A stretch of 64,000 nt of DNA from an uncultured Acidobacteriia bacterium (GCA_903909435.1 CAIVVT010000127.1:62001-126000); one strand, 5' to 3'. Shown: positions 48,049-58,292, numbered from the stretch's first letter. Translations and numbers: made by a program. The notes: a model not told the origin generated them from the sequence alone.

Positions 48049-51000
48049 TTGCCCAGGAAACCGCGTGCCGCACCGGATCCGGCTACTGCCGGAGTCCCAG
48101 ACTTAGCCACTCCCTCTACCCGGAGTTCCCCATCGGCGTGCCCCATCGTCGGGATCGGCGCTTCGGCCGGAGGACTAGCGGCGTTTGAGGCATTCTTCTC
48201 CGGCATGCCCGCCGACGCAGACCCTGGAATGGCCTTCGTCCTGGTGCAGCACCTGGCTCCGGACCACAATAGCATCCTCACCGAGCTGATCCGGCGGTAC
48301 ACCCGAATGAGCGTGTTCGAGGTCGAGGACGGGATGCGGGTGCAGCCCAATTGCACCTACATCATCCCGCCCAATCGCGACATGGCGTTTCTCAACGGCA
48401 CGCTGCAATTGCTGGAGCCCCTGGCGCCCCGCGGACGGCGTCTGCCGATCGACTTCTTCTTCCGGTCGCTGGCCCAGGACCAGCATCGGCGGGCCATTTG
48501 TATCGTGCTCTCCGGCACGGGCAGCGACGGCACTCTGGGGGTAAGAGCGATCAAGGGCGAGGGCGGCATGGTGATGGTCCAGACGCCGGATTCGACCGAG
48601 TTCGACGGCATGCCGCGCAGTGCCATCGCCACCGGCCTGGCGGACTATGAACTCCCGCCCGCCGAAATGGCGGCCCAGTTGATCGCTTACGTCGCGCATG
48701 CCTTCGGCAAACCGCCACTCGCAGCGGGCGCAGCGACTCCGCAGGTCGAAAGTGCGATGAAGAAGGTGTTCGTCCTGCTCCGCGCTCAGACCGGTCACGA
48801 CTTCTCCCAGTACAAGCCAAGTACGATCCAACGCCGCATCGAACGGCGCATGGCCGTGCACCAGATTGACGCGCTCGACGGATACGTCAAGTACCTGCAG
48901 CAGACGCCCCCCGAAGTGGAAGCGCTGTTCCGGGACATGTTGATCAGCGTGACCAGTTTCTTCCGCGATGGTGAGGCCTTCTGGGTGCTGGAAGAGCAGA
49001 TCGTCCCGCAGCTTTTCGCCGGCAAACCCGCGGGTTCGCTGGTGCGCGTATGGTCGCCGGGATGCGCCACCGGCGAGGAAGCTTATTCCATCGCCATGCT
49101 GCTGGCCGAGTGGGAGCAGGCCAAGAAGCAGAGCTTCACCGTACAGGTGTTCGCAACCGACCTGGACACCCAGGCGATTGCGACCGCTCGCGCCGGCGTC
49201 TATCCGGCGAGCATTGCCGCGGACATCTCCCCCGAGCGCTTGGCGCGCTTCTTCACGGCTGAGGCGGATGGACACGCGTACCGCATTCACAAATCCATCC
49301 GGGAAATGCTGGTGTTCTCCGAGCAGGACGTGATCAAGGACCCCCCGTTTTCCAGACTGGATCTGATCAGTTGCCGCAACCTCATGATCTATATGGGTGG
49401 GGATTTGCAAAAGAAGCTGATTCCCTTGTTCCACTACGCTCTGAACCCGGACGGATTTCTCTTTCTGGGCACCTCTGAGACTGTCGGTGAGTTTGGAGAC
49501 CTGTTTACCGTGGTGGACCGTAGGTCGAAGCTGTATCGGCGCCAGACGCAGGCTAACGAGGTGCAGGAGTCTATCCGGGGCCGGTTCGTTCCGCAGACGA
49601 CGAGGACCGGGACGCCGGTACCGCGAGTTCCAGTGAAAGCCGCAACCACTCAGAGTCTGCCGCTGCGCGAGTTGACTGAACGGGCGATTCTGCGGCTGGT
49701 GGCTCCGGCCGCCGCGCTGGTCAACGACCAGGGAGACGTGCTTTACCTGCACGGCCGCACCGGTCTGTATTTCGAACTCGCACCGGGCGAGGCTAAGATC
49801 AACAACGTAGTTAGGATGGCTCGCGAAGGATTGCAGCGCGATCTGGTCACGGCCCTGCGCAAATCGGCGGCATTGAAAGACGTCGTGCGCTGTCCGGGGC
49901 TGCGCGTCAAAACCAACGGCGATTTCACGACGGTGAACCTGAGTATCAGCCCCGTCGCCGTGGGCCACGGCACGCCATCCGAGCCGGACCTGTATCTGGT
50001 GGTCCTACAGGAGGCGCCGGCCCGCGAAGCTGGTGTCGAACCCCAGACAGGAGAGATCCCCGGCGCGGAAAAGGCCCAACGCCCGGCCGAGGAGGTAGAC
50101 GCACGCATCGCCGCGCTCGAGCTCGAATTGAGGGCCAAAGACGAGCACCTGCAGTCCGCCAATGAGGAACTGGAGAGCTCCAATGAAGAGCTCAAGTCCT
50201 CCAATGAAGAGATGCAGTCGGTCAACGAGGAACTGCAATCCACCAACGAGGAACTCGAGACTTCAAAAGAAGAACTGCAATCGGTGAACGAAGAACTCGC
50301 CACGGTTAACGCCGAACTGCAGAGCAAGATGGCGGATCTTTCGCGGTCGAACAACGACATGAACAACCTGTTGTCCGGCACAGGTATCGGCACGGTCTTC
50401 GTGGACCATCAGTTGCGCATCCTGCGCTACACGCCCGCCGCCACGCGGATCATCAACCTGATTCCCGGCGACCTGGGGCGGCCCGTTTCCCACCTGGCCT
50501 CCGATCTGACCGGCTACGACCAATTGGTGGAAGACGTGCGCGCTGTGCTCGACACGCTGACTCGCAAACAGTTGGAAGTCCACACCAAGTCCGGCGAAAT
50601 CTACTCGATGACGATCCTGCCTTACCGCACGCAGGAGAACATGATCGAAGGGGCGGTGCTCACCTTCGTCGATGTCACCGAGGCTGCGCGGACCCGAGAA
50701 GCGCTGCGCAAAGCGAACGAATTGCTCCGGCTGGCCATCGTCGTGCAGGATGCGCACGACGCGATCACCGTGCAGGATCTGGATGGCCGCACGCTCGCTT
50801 GGAACCCGGGCGCCGAGAGGATGTATGGTTGGAGCGAAGCCGAAGCACTGGCGATGAACGTCCGGCAACGGATCCCGCCGGACTTGCAGATCGACGCGCT
50901 GGGCACGCTGCACCGGCTGAGCCAGGCCGAGGTGCTGGAGCCGTACCCCACCCGGCGGCTCACGAAGCAGGGCCCGGTACTGGAGGTCTCCATTATCTCC

Positions 51001-51102
51001 ACCGCCCTGGTGAACGAGCGGGGGCAGGTGTACGCGATTGCGACCACGGAACGGCAAGTGAGGTTGGCGAAGGAAGACAGTTCCGAGGTGATCGGTGAGT
51101 AG
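48049..51102 (+). CDS. CheB-CheR fusion with coiled coil and two PAS domains
   Basis: 1017 residues from TTG 48049; no closer start leaves CheB whole. CheB-type methylesterase: Ser39 in GIGASAGG, His68 in LVQHLAPDH and Asp160 in GTGSDGTLG. CheR methyltransferase follows (~233-498), with SVTSFFRDGEAF, PGCATGEEAYS and LISCRNLMIYM. A long Glu/Asn-rich coiled coil (~678-765) has near-exact NEELxSxN repeats. Two PAS domains end the protein; there is no kinase domain. Such fusions act in chemosensory-like or atypical two-component pathways rather than in swimming alone; no MCP, CheA or CheW gene is near. The downstream kinase starts 8 nt before this stop. Confidence 0.9.
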   Translation: MPRKPRAAPDPATAGVPDLATPSTRSSPSACPIVGIGASAGGLAAFEAFFSGMPADADPGMAFVLVQHLAPDHNSILTELIRRYTRMSVFEVEDGMRVQPNCTYIIPPNRDMAFLNGTLQLLEPLAPRGRRLPIDFFFRSLAQDQHRRAICIVLSGTGSDGTLGVRAIKGEGGMVMVQTPDSTEFDGMPRSAIATGLADYELPPAEMAAQLIAYVAHAFGKPPLAAGAATPQVESAMKKVFVLLRAQTGHDFSQYKPSTIQRRIERRMAVHQIDALDGYVKYLQQTPPEVEALFRDMLISVTSFFRDGEAFWVLEEQIVPQLFAGKPAGSLVRVWSPGCATGEEAYSIAMLLAEWEQAKKQSFTVQVFATDLDTQAIATARAGVYPASIAADISPERLARFFTAEADGHAYRIHKSIREMLVFSEQDVIKDPPFSRLDLISCRNLMIYMGGDLQKKLIPLFHYALNPDGFLFLGTSETVGEFGDLFTVVDRRSKLYRRQTQANEVQESIRGRFVPQTTRTGTPVPRVPVKAATTQSLPLRELTERAILRLVAPAAALVNDQGDVLYLHGRTGLYFELAPGEAKINNVVRMAREGLQRDLVTALRKSAALKDVVRCPGLRVKTNGDFTTVNLSISPVAVGHGTPSEPDLYLVVLQEAPAREAGVEPQTGEIPGAEKAQRPAEEVDARIAALELELRAKDEHLQSANEELESSNEELKSSNEEMQSVNEELQSTNEELETSKEELQSVNEELATVNAELQSKMADLSRSNNDMNNLLSGTGIGTVFVDHQLRILRYTPAATRIINLIPGDLGRPVSHLASDLTGYDQLVEDVRAVLDTLTRKQLEVHTKSGEIYSMTILPYRTQENMIEGAVLTFVDVTEAARTREALRKANELLRLAIVVQDAHDAITVQDLDGRTLAWNPGAERMYGWSEAEALAMNVRQRIPPDLQIDALGTLHRLSQAEVLEPYPTRRLTKQGPVLEVSIISTALVNERGQVYAIATTERQVRLAKEDSSEVIGE

Positions 51103-54100
51103 CGAAGAAGAAGGCTGTAAGGACAACACGCCCGAGGGGCAGACAGGCGCGGACATTCGCGCGCGGGCGGAGGAGATGCTGCGGCGTAACGCGGCAACCC
51201 TGGAGGCGCGTCCGGAAGACCTTTCGCCGGAGGAGACCCGGAGGGTTCTGCATGAGTTGCAGGTGCACCAAATCGAACTGGAGATGCAGAACGAGGAGTT
51301 GCACCGGTCGCACCTGGAACTGGACGCCGCCCGCGCGCGCTACTTCGACCTGTACGATTTGGCTCCGGTCGGTTATTTGACAGTGGACGGACAATGGCTG
51401 ATCCGGGAGGCTAATCTGAATGCGGCCAGCCTGCTGGGGGTGGCCAGAGCCCAATTGGTGCACAGGACCTTTACGAGCTTCGTATTCCGCGAGGACGAGG
51501 CCGCCTACTATGGGTTCCGCAAACGCCTCGACAACACCGGCGAGCCTCAAACTTGCGAGTTGCGGATGGTCCGGAAAGACGGAACGGTCTTCTGGGCGCA
51601 TCTGGACGCCCGCGTCGCACAGGGATTCGGAGATTCCCCGACCTTTTTGATCACTTTCAATGACATCACAGTGCGCAAGCTGGCAGAGTTGGCGCAGAAC
51701 GAACAGTACATCAATTTCCGTGCCTTCTTCGAGACCAGCCGCGACCTGATTGCGGTGGCCGGGATCGAGGGCCGGATCCTGTTCGCCAACCAGGCCCTGC
51801 AAAGCAGCTTGGGCTATAGCATCGAGGAACTCGCCGGGATGCACTTGCAGGACCTGCATCCGGCAGACATACGTGAGGAGGCCGGGGAAAGTCTCACCTC
51901 CATCCTGCGGGGCGAACTGACGACAAGCCAGTTGCCGCTGGCGCGGAGGAATGGCAAGCAGTTTCCTGTCGAGAGCCATTTCTGGTTCGGCCGGTGGAAC
52001 CGCACCGATTGCCTGTACTGCGTCAGTTCGGACCTCAGCGCGGAGCGGGAAGCTTACCAGCTCTTCGAGCGGCTGTTCCGGCACTCCCCGGCGTTGATGG
52101 CGCTCACCAGCCTGCCGGAGCGGCGATTCACCGACGTGAACGACGCCTGGCTGAAAACTTTGGGCTATAGCCGGGAAGAGGTGATTGGCAGGACCTCGGT
52201 CGATCTCGGCTTGTTCCCGAACCCGGAGGATCTGGACGCGGCAGCCGCCCAACTGCTGCAAGACGGGTCGATCGTGGATAAGGAAACGAAGGTGCGGGGC
52301 AAGCACGGAAAGACCCTGAATGGGCTGTTCTCGGGAGGTCTGATTCGAGGACAAGGGCAGGATTATCTCCTGACGCTGATGGTCGACATCAGCGACCGCG
52401 AGCGGATCGCGGAGGCGTTGAAGGAGAGCGAGGAACGGTTGAGTGCCATTGCTCGTTCAGCGCTGGACGGCATCATTGTGATGGACCCACACGGAGCGAT
52501 CACGTATTGGAATCCCGCTGCGGAGTCCATCCTCGGCTACCGGCGCGATGAAGCGATCGGGAAGAACCTGCATAGCCTGCTGGTGCCGGAGCGCTACGAC
52601 GAAACGTATCGCCTGGGTCTGCAGGAATTCACCCGCAGCGGCCGCGGGAATCTCGTCGGCAGAACGGTTGAGTCGGTAGCCCGCCGCAAGGACGGCAACG
52701 AGATAGCGATCGATTTGTCCATGTCGGCGATGTGCGTGAGGGGCGAGTGGCACGCCGTCGGAATCATGCGCGACATCACCGAGCGCAAGCGCACGCACGA
52801 GGCGCTGAGGGCCAGCGAGGAACGCTATCGTTCGATTCTCGACTCTTCTCCCGATGCGATTGCAATCACGGATCTCGAAGGCCGCATCGTCATGGTTTCT
52901 CCCAGGGCGTTGTCGCTATACGGCTGCGAGCGCGAGGAGCAACTGGTGGGCCATGCGGTCCTCGACTTCCTGATCCCCGAGGACCGCGAACGGGTCGTGT
53001 CCAATCTCTCGCGCATGCTCCTGGAACACCATACCGGCCCGGATGAGTACGGTGGACTACGTCCCGACGGGAGCGTTTTGAGTATTGAAGTGAACGGTGG
53101 CTTGATTCGAGGCGCGGACGAACTCCCCGCGGGCAGGGTGTTCGTGGTAAAGGACATCACGGCGCGCGTCGCGCTCGAATCCCAGCTCAGACAGGCGCAG
53201 AAGATGGAGTCCATCGGCAGGCTGGCCGGTGGCATTGCACACGACTTCAATAACCTGTTGACGGTGATCAACGGATACAGCAATGTGCTGCTGAACATGC
53301 GGGAATTGCCGGAACTGGTGCGAGCCGACCTTAAGGAGATTAACAAGGCCGGGGAACGCGCGGCCGAGTTGACCCGGCAGTTGCTGGCCTTCAGCCGCAA
53401 GCAGGTTTTGCAACCGAAGCGGCTCGACCTTAACCGGACTGTGGAGGAGATGCTGCCGATGTTGGCGCGGCTGCTGGGTGAGCGCTTTGAAGTCTCCGCG
53501 ACGCTCAACGCGAAACAGTCAATGGTGTTAACCGATCCAAGTCAGTTGGAACAGGCGATCATGAATCTGGCTTTGAACGCGCGGGATGCCATGCCGGATG
53601 GCGGTAGTCTCCGGATGGAAACCGCCTGCGTGGAGCGGTCCCAGAGCCACGGCAAACCGGATGCGCAGGCTGCCCCGACCCGGTACGCCATGCTGATGGT
53701 CAGCGACACCGGCGTCGGCATGGACGCGGAGGTACTAAAGCAGATCTTCGAGCCGTTCTTCACCACCAAAGGAGTAGGCAAAGGGTCCGGGCTCGGGCTC
53801 TCGATGGTCCAGGGCTTCCTGGAGCAAAGCGGCGGTTCCGTCGAAGTCGAAAGCGAACCGGGGCAAGGGACGAGTTTCAGGCTTTACCTGCCGGTGGCGG
53901 ATGCGGCAGTCCCGGAGTCGCGACCTTCGAAACCAGATCCAGAGCATCAGGGCAAGGAAACCGTGCTGGTAGTGGATGATGATGCCCCGGTACGGAGATT
54001 TACGGCTGCCGCCCTTAGGAGCTACGGCTATCGAGTGATTGAGGCGGCCGATGGCGACCTGGCTCTGGCGATCTGTGAATCCGAAAAAGGTCAGATCGCC

Positions 54101-54346
54101 CTTGTCATAACTGATGTGATCATGCCAGGCATCACGGGAAGCGAACTGTCGATTCGCATCGGGCAGCGCTGGCCCGCGATCAGAGTGCTGTTAATGTCGG
54201 GGTATGACGAACAGAACATCGCGCATCACGCGACTGCGTCGCAGAGCGTGGGGTATATCCAAAAACCATTTGGCCCGGATGATCTGGCCGCCAAGATTCG
54301 AACTATGCTGAATCCCGGCCCGGGCAGTCTGGATTCTCGTCAATAG
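51095..54346 (+). CDS. PAS-rich hybrid sensor histidine kinase
   Basis: 1083 residues from GTG 51095, overlapping the CheB-CheR stop by 8 nt. An N-terminal helical segment (LHELQVHQIELEMQNEEL) is followed by about five PAS domains (~80-700). HisKA of the GGIAHDFNNLL type carries His716, and the HATPase has LALNARDAMPDGG, SDTGVGM and GSGLGLSM. A C-terminal receiver has Asp1007 in LVITDVIMPG. The N-terminal helix has the same motif style as the coiled coil of CheB-CheR and could dock to it. Cytosolic, with no membrane helices. Translational coupling with the upstream gene implies a joint output. Confidence 0.92.
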   Translation: MSSEEEGCKDNTPEGQTGADIRARAEEMLRRNAATLEARPEDLSPEETRRVLHELQVHQIELEMQNEELHRSHLELDAARARYFDLYDLAPVGYLTVDGQWLIREANLNAASLLGVARAQLVHRTFTSFVFREDEAAYYGFRKRLDNTGEPQTCELRMVRKDGTVFWAHLDARVAQGFGDSPTFLITFNDITVRKLAELAQNEQYINFRAFFETSRDLIAVAGIEGRILFANQALQSSLGYSIEELAGMHLQDLHPADIREEAGESLTSILRGELTTSQLPLARRNGKQFPVESHFWFGRWNRTDCLYCVSSDLSAEREAYQLFERLFRHSPALMALTSLPERRFTDVNDAWLKTLGYSREEVIGRTSVDLGLFPNPEDLDAAAAQLLQDGSIVDKETKVRGKHGKTLNGLFSGGLIRGQGQDYLLTLMVDISDRERIAEALKESEERLSAIARSALDGIIVMDPHGAITYWNPAAESILGYRRDEAIGKNLHSLLVPERYDETYRLGLQEFTRSGRGNLVGRTVESVARRKDGNEIAIDLSMSAMCVRGEWHAVGIMRDITERKRTHEALRASEERYRSILDSSPDAIAITDLEGRIVMVSPRALSLYGCEREEQLVGHAVLDFLIPEDRERVVSNLSRMLLEHHTGPDEYGGLRPDGSVLSIEVNGGLIRGADELPAGRVFVVKDITARVALESQLRQAQKMESIGRLAGGIAHDFNNLLTVINGYSNVLLNMRELPELVRADLKEINKAGERAAELTRQLLAFSRKQVLQPKRLDLNRTVEEMLPMLARLLGERFEVSATLNAKQSMVLTDPSQLEQAIMNLALNARDAMPDGGSLRMETACVERSQSHGKPDAQAAPTRYAMLMVSDTGVGMDAEVLKQIFEPFFTTKGVGKGSGLGLSMVQGFLEQSGGSVEVESEPGQGTSFRLYLPVADAAVPESRPSKPDPEHQGKETVLVVDDDAPVRRFTAAALRSYGYRVIEAADGDLALAICESEKGQIALVITDVIMPGITGSELSIRIGQRWPAIRVLLMSGYDEQNIAHHATASQSVGYIQKPFGPDDLAAKIRTMLNPGPGSLDSRQ

Positions 54347-54833
54347 AGTAATCGCCGCTATCGTCGATCGGGATCCTGTCGCCGACAGTTCAGTGAGTCC
54401 ACGGTGCGCCCATAAGGCAACAGCACCCCAAATGGGTTTACCGGCCGCGTACCCGAATACTGCCCAAAATCCTCAGGTCACTTCAGTTACATCCAAGACG
54501 CTCGCGCCCATTGCCTGCACTTTTTTCCCTGTTACAAGGCAAAGCATCTGGATTCGGGACTCGGCATTATGAACCCCCCATGGCCAATTGCGGACCCGGC
54601 CGGACTGATTCGCCAGTCGCGTTAGAGGAGCCTCGACGCGACGTGCAGAGCACATCCCGAACGCCTGGTCCGCGAGTCGCCCGATTTACAAGACAGAAGC
54701 CCTTGAAATGATCGGAGGAGGGAAGCGTACAGCTTACGTCGCAGTCGCATCCCTCCCCAACTTATGCCTTAACTAAAAGACTTGATTCGACTTAAATCAG
54801 ACTTGAGTGCGAGCATAGTCGAATCGTTGGTGG
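54347..54833. other. Interval between convergent kinase and Tad operons
   Basis: 487 bases with no convincing ORF. An imperfect inverted repeat GGAGGGAAGCG (54717-54727) / CGCATCCCTCC (54746-54756), one mismatch, may terminate one or both convergent transcripts. Otherwise no feature seen. Confidence 0.45.
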
Positions 54834-54935
54834 CTATTTGGCAGCGGCTCTTCGTTTGCGACGCCGCGCCAGGAAAAGCAGTAACAGGACAGCGCCTGCT
54901 ACCCAGAGTATTGTTGAAAGTACAGTTTTATCCAT
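54834..54935 (-). CDS. 33-residue single-helix membrane micro-protein at the end of the Tad operon
   Basis: ATG 54935 to TAG 54834-54836. The message has GGAGC about 6 nt before the ATG and begins 17 nt after the tadC stop. The peptide starts MDKTVLSTILWVAGAVLLL, continues hydrophobic to about residue 22 and ends in a strongly basic tail (RRRKRRAAAK). That is the pattern of a small inner-membrane protein with a cytoplasmic positive tail. No family known to me. It is too short for a standard gene caller. Position and ribosome site argue for translation as the last cistron. Confidence 0.6.
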   Translation of the reverse strand: MDKTVLSTILWVAGAVLLLLFLARRRKRRAAAK

Positions 54936-54952
54936 GCAAAGCTCCTATTACG

Positions 54953-55891
54953 TTACGTTCCACTTGCTATATCGCCCAGTTGCCTGAGAAGCAGGAGCAT
55001 ACCGGGACCTGCGGCCACAATCATGATCGACGGGAGAATGAAAAAGAAGATAGGGAAGATCAGCTTAACTCCAACCTTGTTGGCCCTGGTTTCAGCGTCT
55101 TGAGTGCGCCTTACGCGCAAATAATCACCGTGAGTACGCAACGCCTCGCCGATGCTGGTGCCAAAACGATCCGTTTGGATCAATACGCTGACCAGTTTCC
55201 TTAGCTCCGCTTCGCCCGTTCTCTCCACCATGTGTGTGAGTGCATCCGAACGAGTAGTCCCCGCTCGCATTTCCAGAGAAACCATCGCCAACTCATCGCT
55301 TATGTCGCGGTGGGAATGCTGGAGTTCGCGACTGACCACACGGATCGCTTGATCGATGCCCTGGCCGGCTTCTATGCACACCACCAACAAGTCCAGCGCG
55401 TCCGGTAGCGAGAGTCGAATTCGCTCCCTGCGTGCACTGACCAAACGGTCCATCACGATCCCGACAAGGATATAGGTACAAAACGCGACTGCGCCGACCA
55501 TAAGGAACCCGCGTGAGGCGTTGTCGGAGAGTTGACCACGGAAGGCGAAGCAGAGCAGCGTCGGGACTACGATCCAAACCACCTTGATTCCGTTGTAGAC
55601 AGACAAGGCATTATCGCCGCGGTACCCAGCGGCGATCAGTTCTTTTCTTGTCGTCGAAGCGTCTTGGGGCGAGAGTGGCAATTTCTCTCCCAGCCACTGC
55701 AGAGAAGTGACGACGGTCAAGGCGCCGTCATTCATCGGCGCCGGCATATCAGGTTCGTCGGTCGGGGAGGACGATATGATTGTCTCTAATTGCCGGACAA
55801 GGCTTCCGGGACGGACAAAAAACACGTAGCCGAAGCCCACGATCAAGACCAGCAGGCACAAGAACAACGCCACTGTGAGAAGAATTGGCAC
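54953..55891 (-). CDS. tadC: TadC-like pilus inner-membrane protein
   Basis: 312 residues from GTG 55891, 4 nt after the tadB stop; the TTG at 55915 would overlap tadB. An N-terminal membrane helix, a cytoplasmic stretch, then the type II secretion F-domain (DALDLLVVCIEAGQGIDQAI, then LQTDRFGTSIGEAL-like text), with two more helices at the end (LIFPIFFFILPSIMIV). With TadB it forms the inner-membrane platform that the TadA ATPase works on to assemble Flp pili. Followed by the micro-protein gene. Confidence 0.9.
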   Translation of the reverse strand: MPILLTVALFLCLLVLIVGFGYVFFVRPGSLVRQLETIISSSPTDEPDMPAPMNDGALTVVTSLQWLGEKLPLSPQDASTTRKELIAAGYRGDNALSVYNGIKVVWIVVPTLLCFAFRGQLSDNASRGFLMVGAVAFCTYILVGIVMDRLVSARRERIRLSLPDALDLLVVCIEAGQGIDQAIRVVSRELQHSHRDISDELAMVSLEMRAGTTRSDALTHMVERTGEAELRKLVSVLIQTDRFGTSIGEALRTHGDYLRVRRTQDAETRANKVGVKLIFPIFFFILPSIMIVAAGPGMLLLLRQLGDIASGT

Positions 55892-55895
55892 CCTG

Positions 55896-56879
55896 TCAGA
55901 CCTTGATATCCACAATACGCCTCATCACCAAGTAGCCAACAATCTGGCCCACTACTGCACCTAAAATCATATACCGTCCGGTAGGGTCGTGTGCCATGCT
56001 TTTCAGATAATCCGGCGCAATCATCGACAAAACCAATGCGAGGAATATGGGAATTGCCGATAGAACCAAGGCCGTGAGTTGGCCTTGAGAGGCAACCGCT
56101 TTGACGTGACCTTTCAAACGAAACCGGGAACGAATCAAGTTGGCGAGTCCAGACAATATTTCCGTGAGATTGCCACCAGTCTCTCTTTGGAGCAGCACAG
56201 CGGATACAAAGAAGCGCACGTCGAGCATAGGTACCCGCTCCACCAGGTTCCTCATTCCGACATCGAAGGGGGTTCCGAGGTTCAGTTCATTTGTCAGCCG
56301 GCGAAACTCCACGCCTAACGGAGCTTCCGATTCATTCGCCAGCAGTTCCAGACTGATTGACAGTGCGTGCCCGGCCCGCACCGAACGCGCTACGAAATCC
56401 AGTGCCTCGGGGAACTGCTTCTCGAACGCGGCTAGGCGCGCGTTTCGTTTGTAGTTGACGATCAGGACGGGCAGACTGCCTAGGGCTCCGGCGGCCGCGA
56501 CGCCGCTTACCCAAGGAAACATCAAGGGGTTTAGCTGATACCCGGCGAAACCGCCCGCCAAGGCCAACCCCAGCATCGTAATCAAGACCGACTCCACCCG
56601 CCAGCGCAAAGCAGCACCGCCGATCGCAGCGTTGAGCTGCTGCAACGGCCTCACCTTGGCTAGCAGGGGCGAGAGTTCAGCTGCCACTGCCGCGAATTCC
56701 GTCCCTTGAGCGGGCGTAGCGACAGTCGTCTGGACGGTCACCTCGGCGGCACTAACTGTCTTCAGGAACTGTTTCACGCGATGCTGCTGATGGGTCTCCA
56801 TTACCTTGAAACCGACGCCAAAAGCTAACATGATCACCGCGAAGAACACGAAGAAGAGGAGCAGGATCAAGGCCGGCAT
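55896..56879 (-). CDS. tadB: TadB-like pilus inner-membrane protein
   Basis: 327 residues. An N-terminal helix (PALILLLFFVFFAVIMLAFGVGF), a pair of helices around residues 95-135 and an F-domain with FPEALDFVARSVRAGHALSISLE and LLQRETGGNLTEIL follow. C-terminal helices complete it. TAGGAACTAGC gives a good ribosome site, 9 nt after tadA stops. It pairs with TadC as the platform of the Tad secretion apparatus. Confidence 0.92.
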   Translation of the reverse strand: MPALILLLFFVFFAVIMLAFGVGFKVMETHQQHRVKQFLKTVSAAEVTVQTTVATPAQGTEFAAVAAELSPLLAKVRPLQQLNAAIGGAALRWRVESVLITMLGLALAGGFAGYQLNPLMFPWVSGVAAAGALGSLPVLIVNYKRNARLAAFEKQFPEALDFVARSVRAGHALSISLELLANESEAPLGVEFRRLTNELNLGTPFDVGMRNLVERVPMLDVRFFVSAVLLQRETGGNLTEILSGLANLIRSRFRLKGHVKAVASQGQLTALVLSAIPIFLALVLSMIAPDYLKSMAHDPTGRYMILGAVVGQIVGYLVMRRIVDIKV

Positions 56880-56888
56880 TGCTAGTTC

Positions 56889-58250
56889 CTACGAAATGTC
56901 TACAACCGTCTGGAAAGTCGTGGGAGGCAGCGTAAAGCCTGCCGCCCGCAGTTTCTCGTAGAACTTGGGCCGGACGCCGGTCGCGCGGAAACGGCCGGTA
57001 ACCCTGCCCTCTGGGGTGATACCTGTCTTCTCAAACACGAAAATATCCTGAGTGGTAGCCATCTCGCCTTCCATCCCGACACACTCGGTTATGTAGGTCA
57101 CTCGGCGAGTCCCATCGCTGAAGCGAGCCACTTGCACGATCAAGTCCACTGCAGAAGTTATCTGGGTGCGAATGGAACGCATGCTCATGTTTTGATTTGC
57201 CATGCCCAGCATCACTTCGATGCGGGAGATGGCTTCGCGTGGGCTGTTGGCGTGGATGGTTGTTAGCGACCCGTCGTGGCCAGTGTTCATGGCTTGCATC
57301 ATGTCCATGGCTTCCTCGCCGCGGACTTCGCCCACGATAATTCGGTCTGGCCGCATTCGAAGCGCGTTGATCACCATGTGCCGGATTGTCACTGCCCCAG
57401 CGCCCTCCACATTGGGTGGGCGCGCTTCCATCCGGGCAACATGTGTCTGGCGAAGCTGTAGCTCGGCGGCGTCCTCAACGGTCACGATGCGTTCGTTTTC
57501 GGGAATTACGGAGGAAAGCACGTTCAGGAGCGTCGTCTTGCCGGAGCCTGTTCCTCCCGAAATAATGATATTCAGCCTGGCCCGGACGCATGCGTTCAGC
57601 AGGTCCATCATGCCCTGAGTTACGGTCAGATTGGCTACAAAGTCCTTGTCCGTGATGCGAGTGCGCCCGAATCGCCGTATAGAGAGGATCGCGCCATCGA
57701 GCGCGATAGGCGGGATCACAGCATTGACGCGGGATCCATCCGGAAGGCGTGCATCCACCATCGGCGACGACTCGTCCACTCGGCGTCCAACTCGGGAGAC
57801 GATTTTCTCGATGATCCGCATTAGGTGGGCGTTGTCTTTGAACTCTACTGGGGTGCGGTAGAGCTTGCCAGCTCGCTCGATGTAAACGAGTTTAGGCCCG
57901 GTAACCAGAATGTCCGATATAGTTGGATCCTGCAGCAGCGGCTCCAGGGGACCGAGACCGAAGACCTCATCGAGGACTTCGTTGATCACCTGTTCCTTTT
58001 CCACCAGGCTGAGCGGAGATTCTTCTTCCTCCACCAGTCGCGACACCGCCAAACGGACCTCTTCCCGCATCCGTTGCTCAGGAAGGGCGCTTAGGGCCTC
58101 CAGGTTGACCCTGTTGAGCATTTTCCGGTGAAGTGTGAACTTCAGCTCCTGATGCTCTCTTGAGTACGACTCCCTATTGAAAAGGCGTACGACCCAAGCG
58201 GCTTCTCTTTTGGCCAGAGCGGACTGGGGCATGCTAGGGGGAGTTGTCAT
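56889..58250 (-). CDS. tadA: TadA/CpaF pilus assembly ATPase
   Basis: 453 residues. Secretion ATPase of the VirB11/GspE family: an N-terminal all-helical domain, then FGLGPLEPLLQDPTISDILV. Walker A GGTGSGKTTLLN, Walker B-like Asp box RPDRIIVGEVRGEEA and a His box GHDGSLTTIHANSPREA follow. It hydrolyses ATP to extend, and in some systems retract, Flp pili. Complete and typical in size. It starts 42 bp after the TadZ gene. Confidence 0.95.
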   Translation of the reverse strand: MTTPPSMPQSALAKREAAWVVRLFNRESYSREHQELKFTLHRKMLNRVNLEALSALPEQRMREEVRLAVSRLVEEEESPLSLVEKEQVINEVLDEVFGLGPLEPLLQDPTISDILVTGPKLVYIERAGKLYRTPVEFKDNAHLMRIIEKIVSRVGRRVDESSPMVDARLPDGSRVNAVIPPIALDGAILSIRRFGRTRITDKDFVANLTVTQGMMDLLNACVRARLNIIISGGTGSGKTTLLNVLSSVIPENERIVTVEDAAELQLRQTHVARMEARPPNVEGAGAVTIRHMVINALRMRPDRIIVGEVRGEEAMDMMQAMNTGHDGSLTTIHANSPREAISRIEVMLGMANQNMSMRSIRTQITSAVDLIVQVARFSDGTRRVTYITECVGMEGEMATTQDIFVFEKTGITPEGRVTGRFRATGVRPKFYEKLRAAGFTLPPTTFQTVVDIS

Positions 58251-58292
58251 GAGCGTGTACCGGCTGAATCAAGTCGCCTGATCATACTTTGC

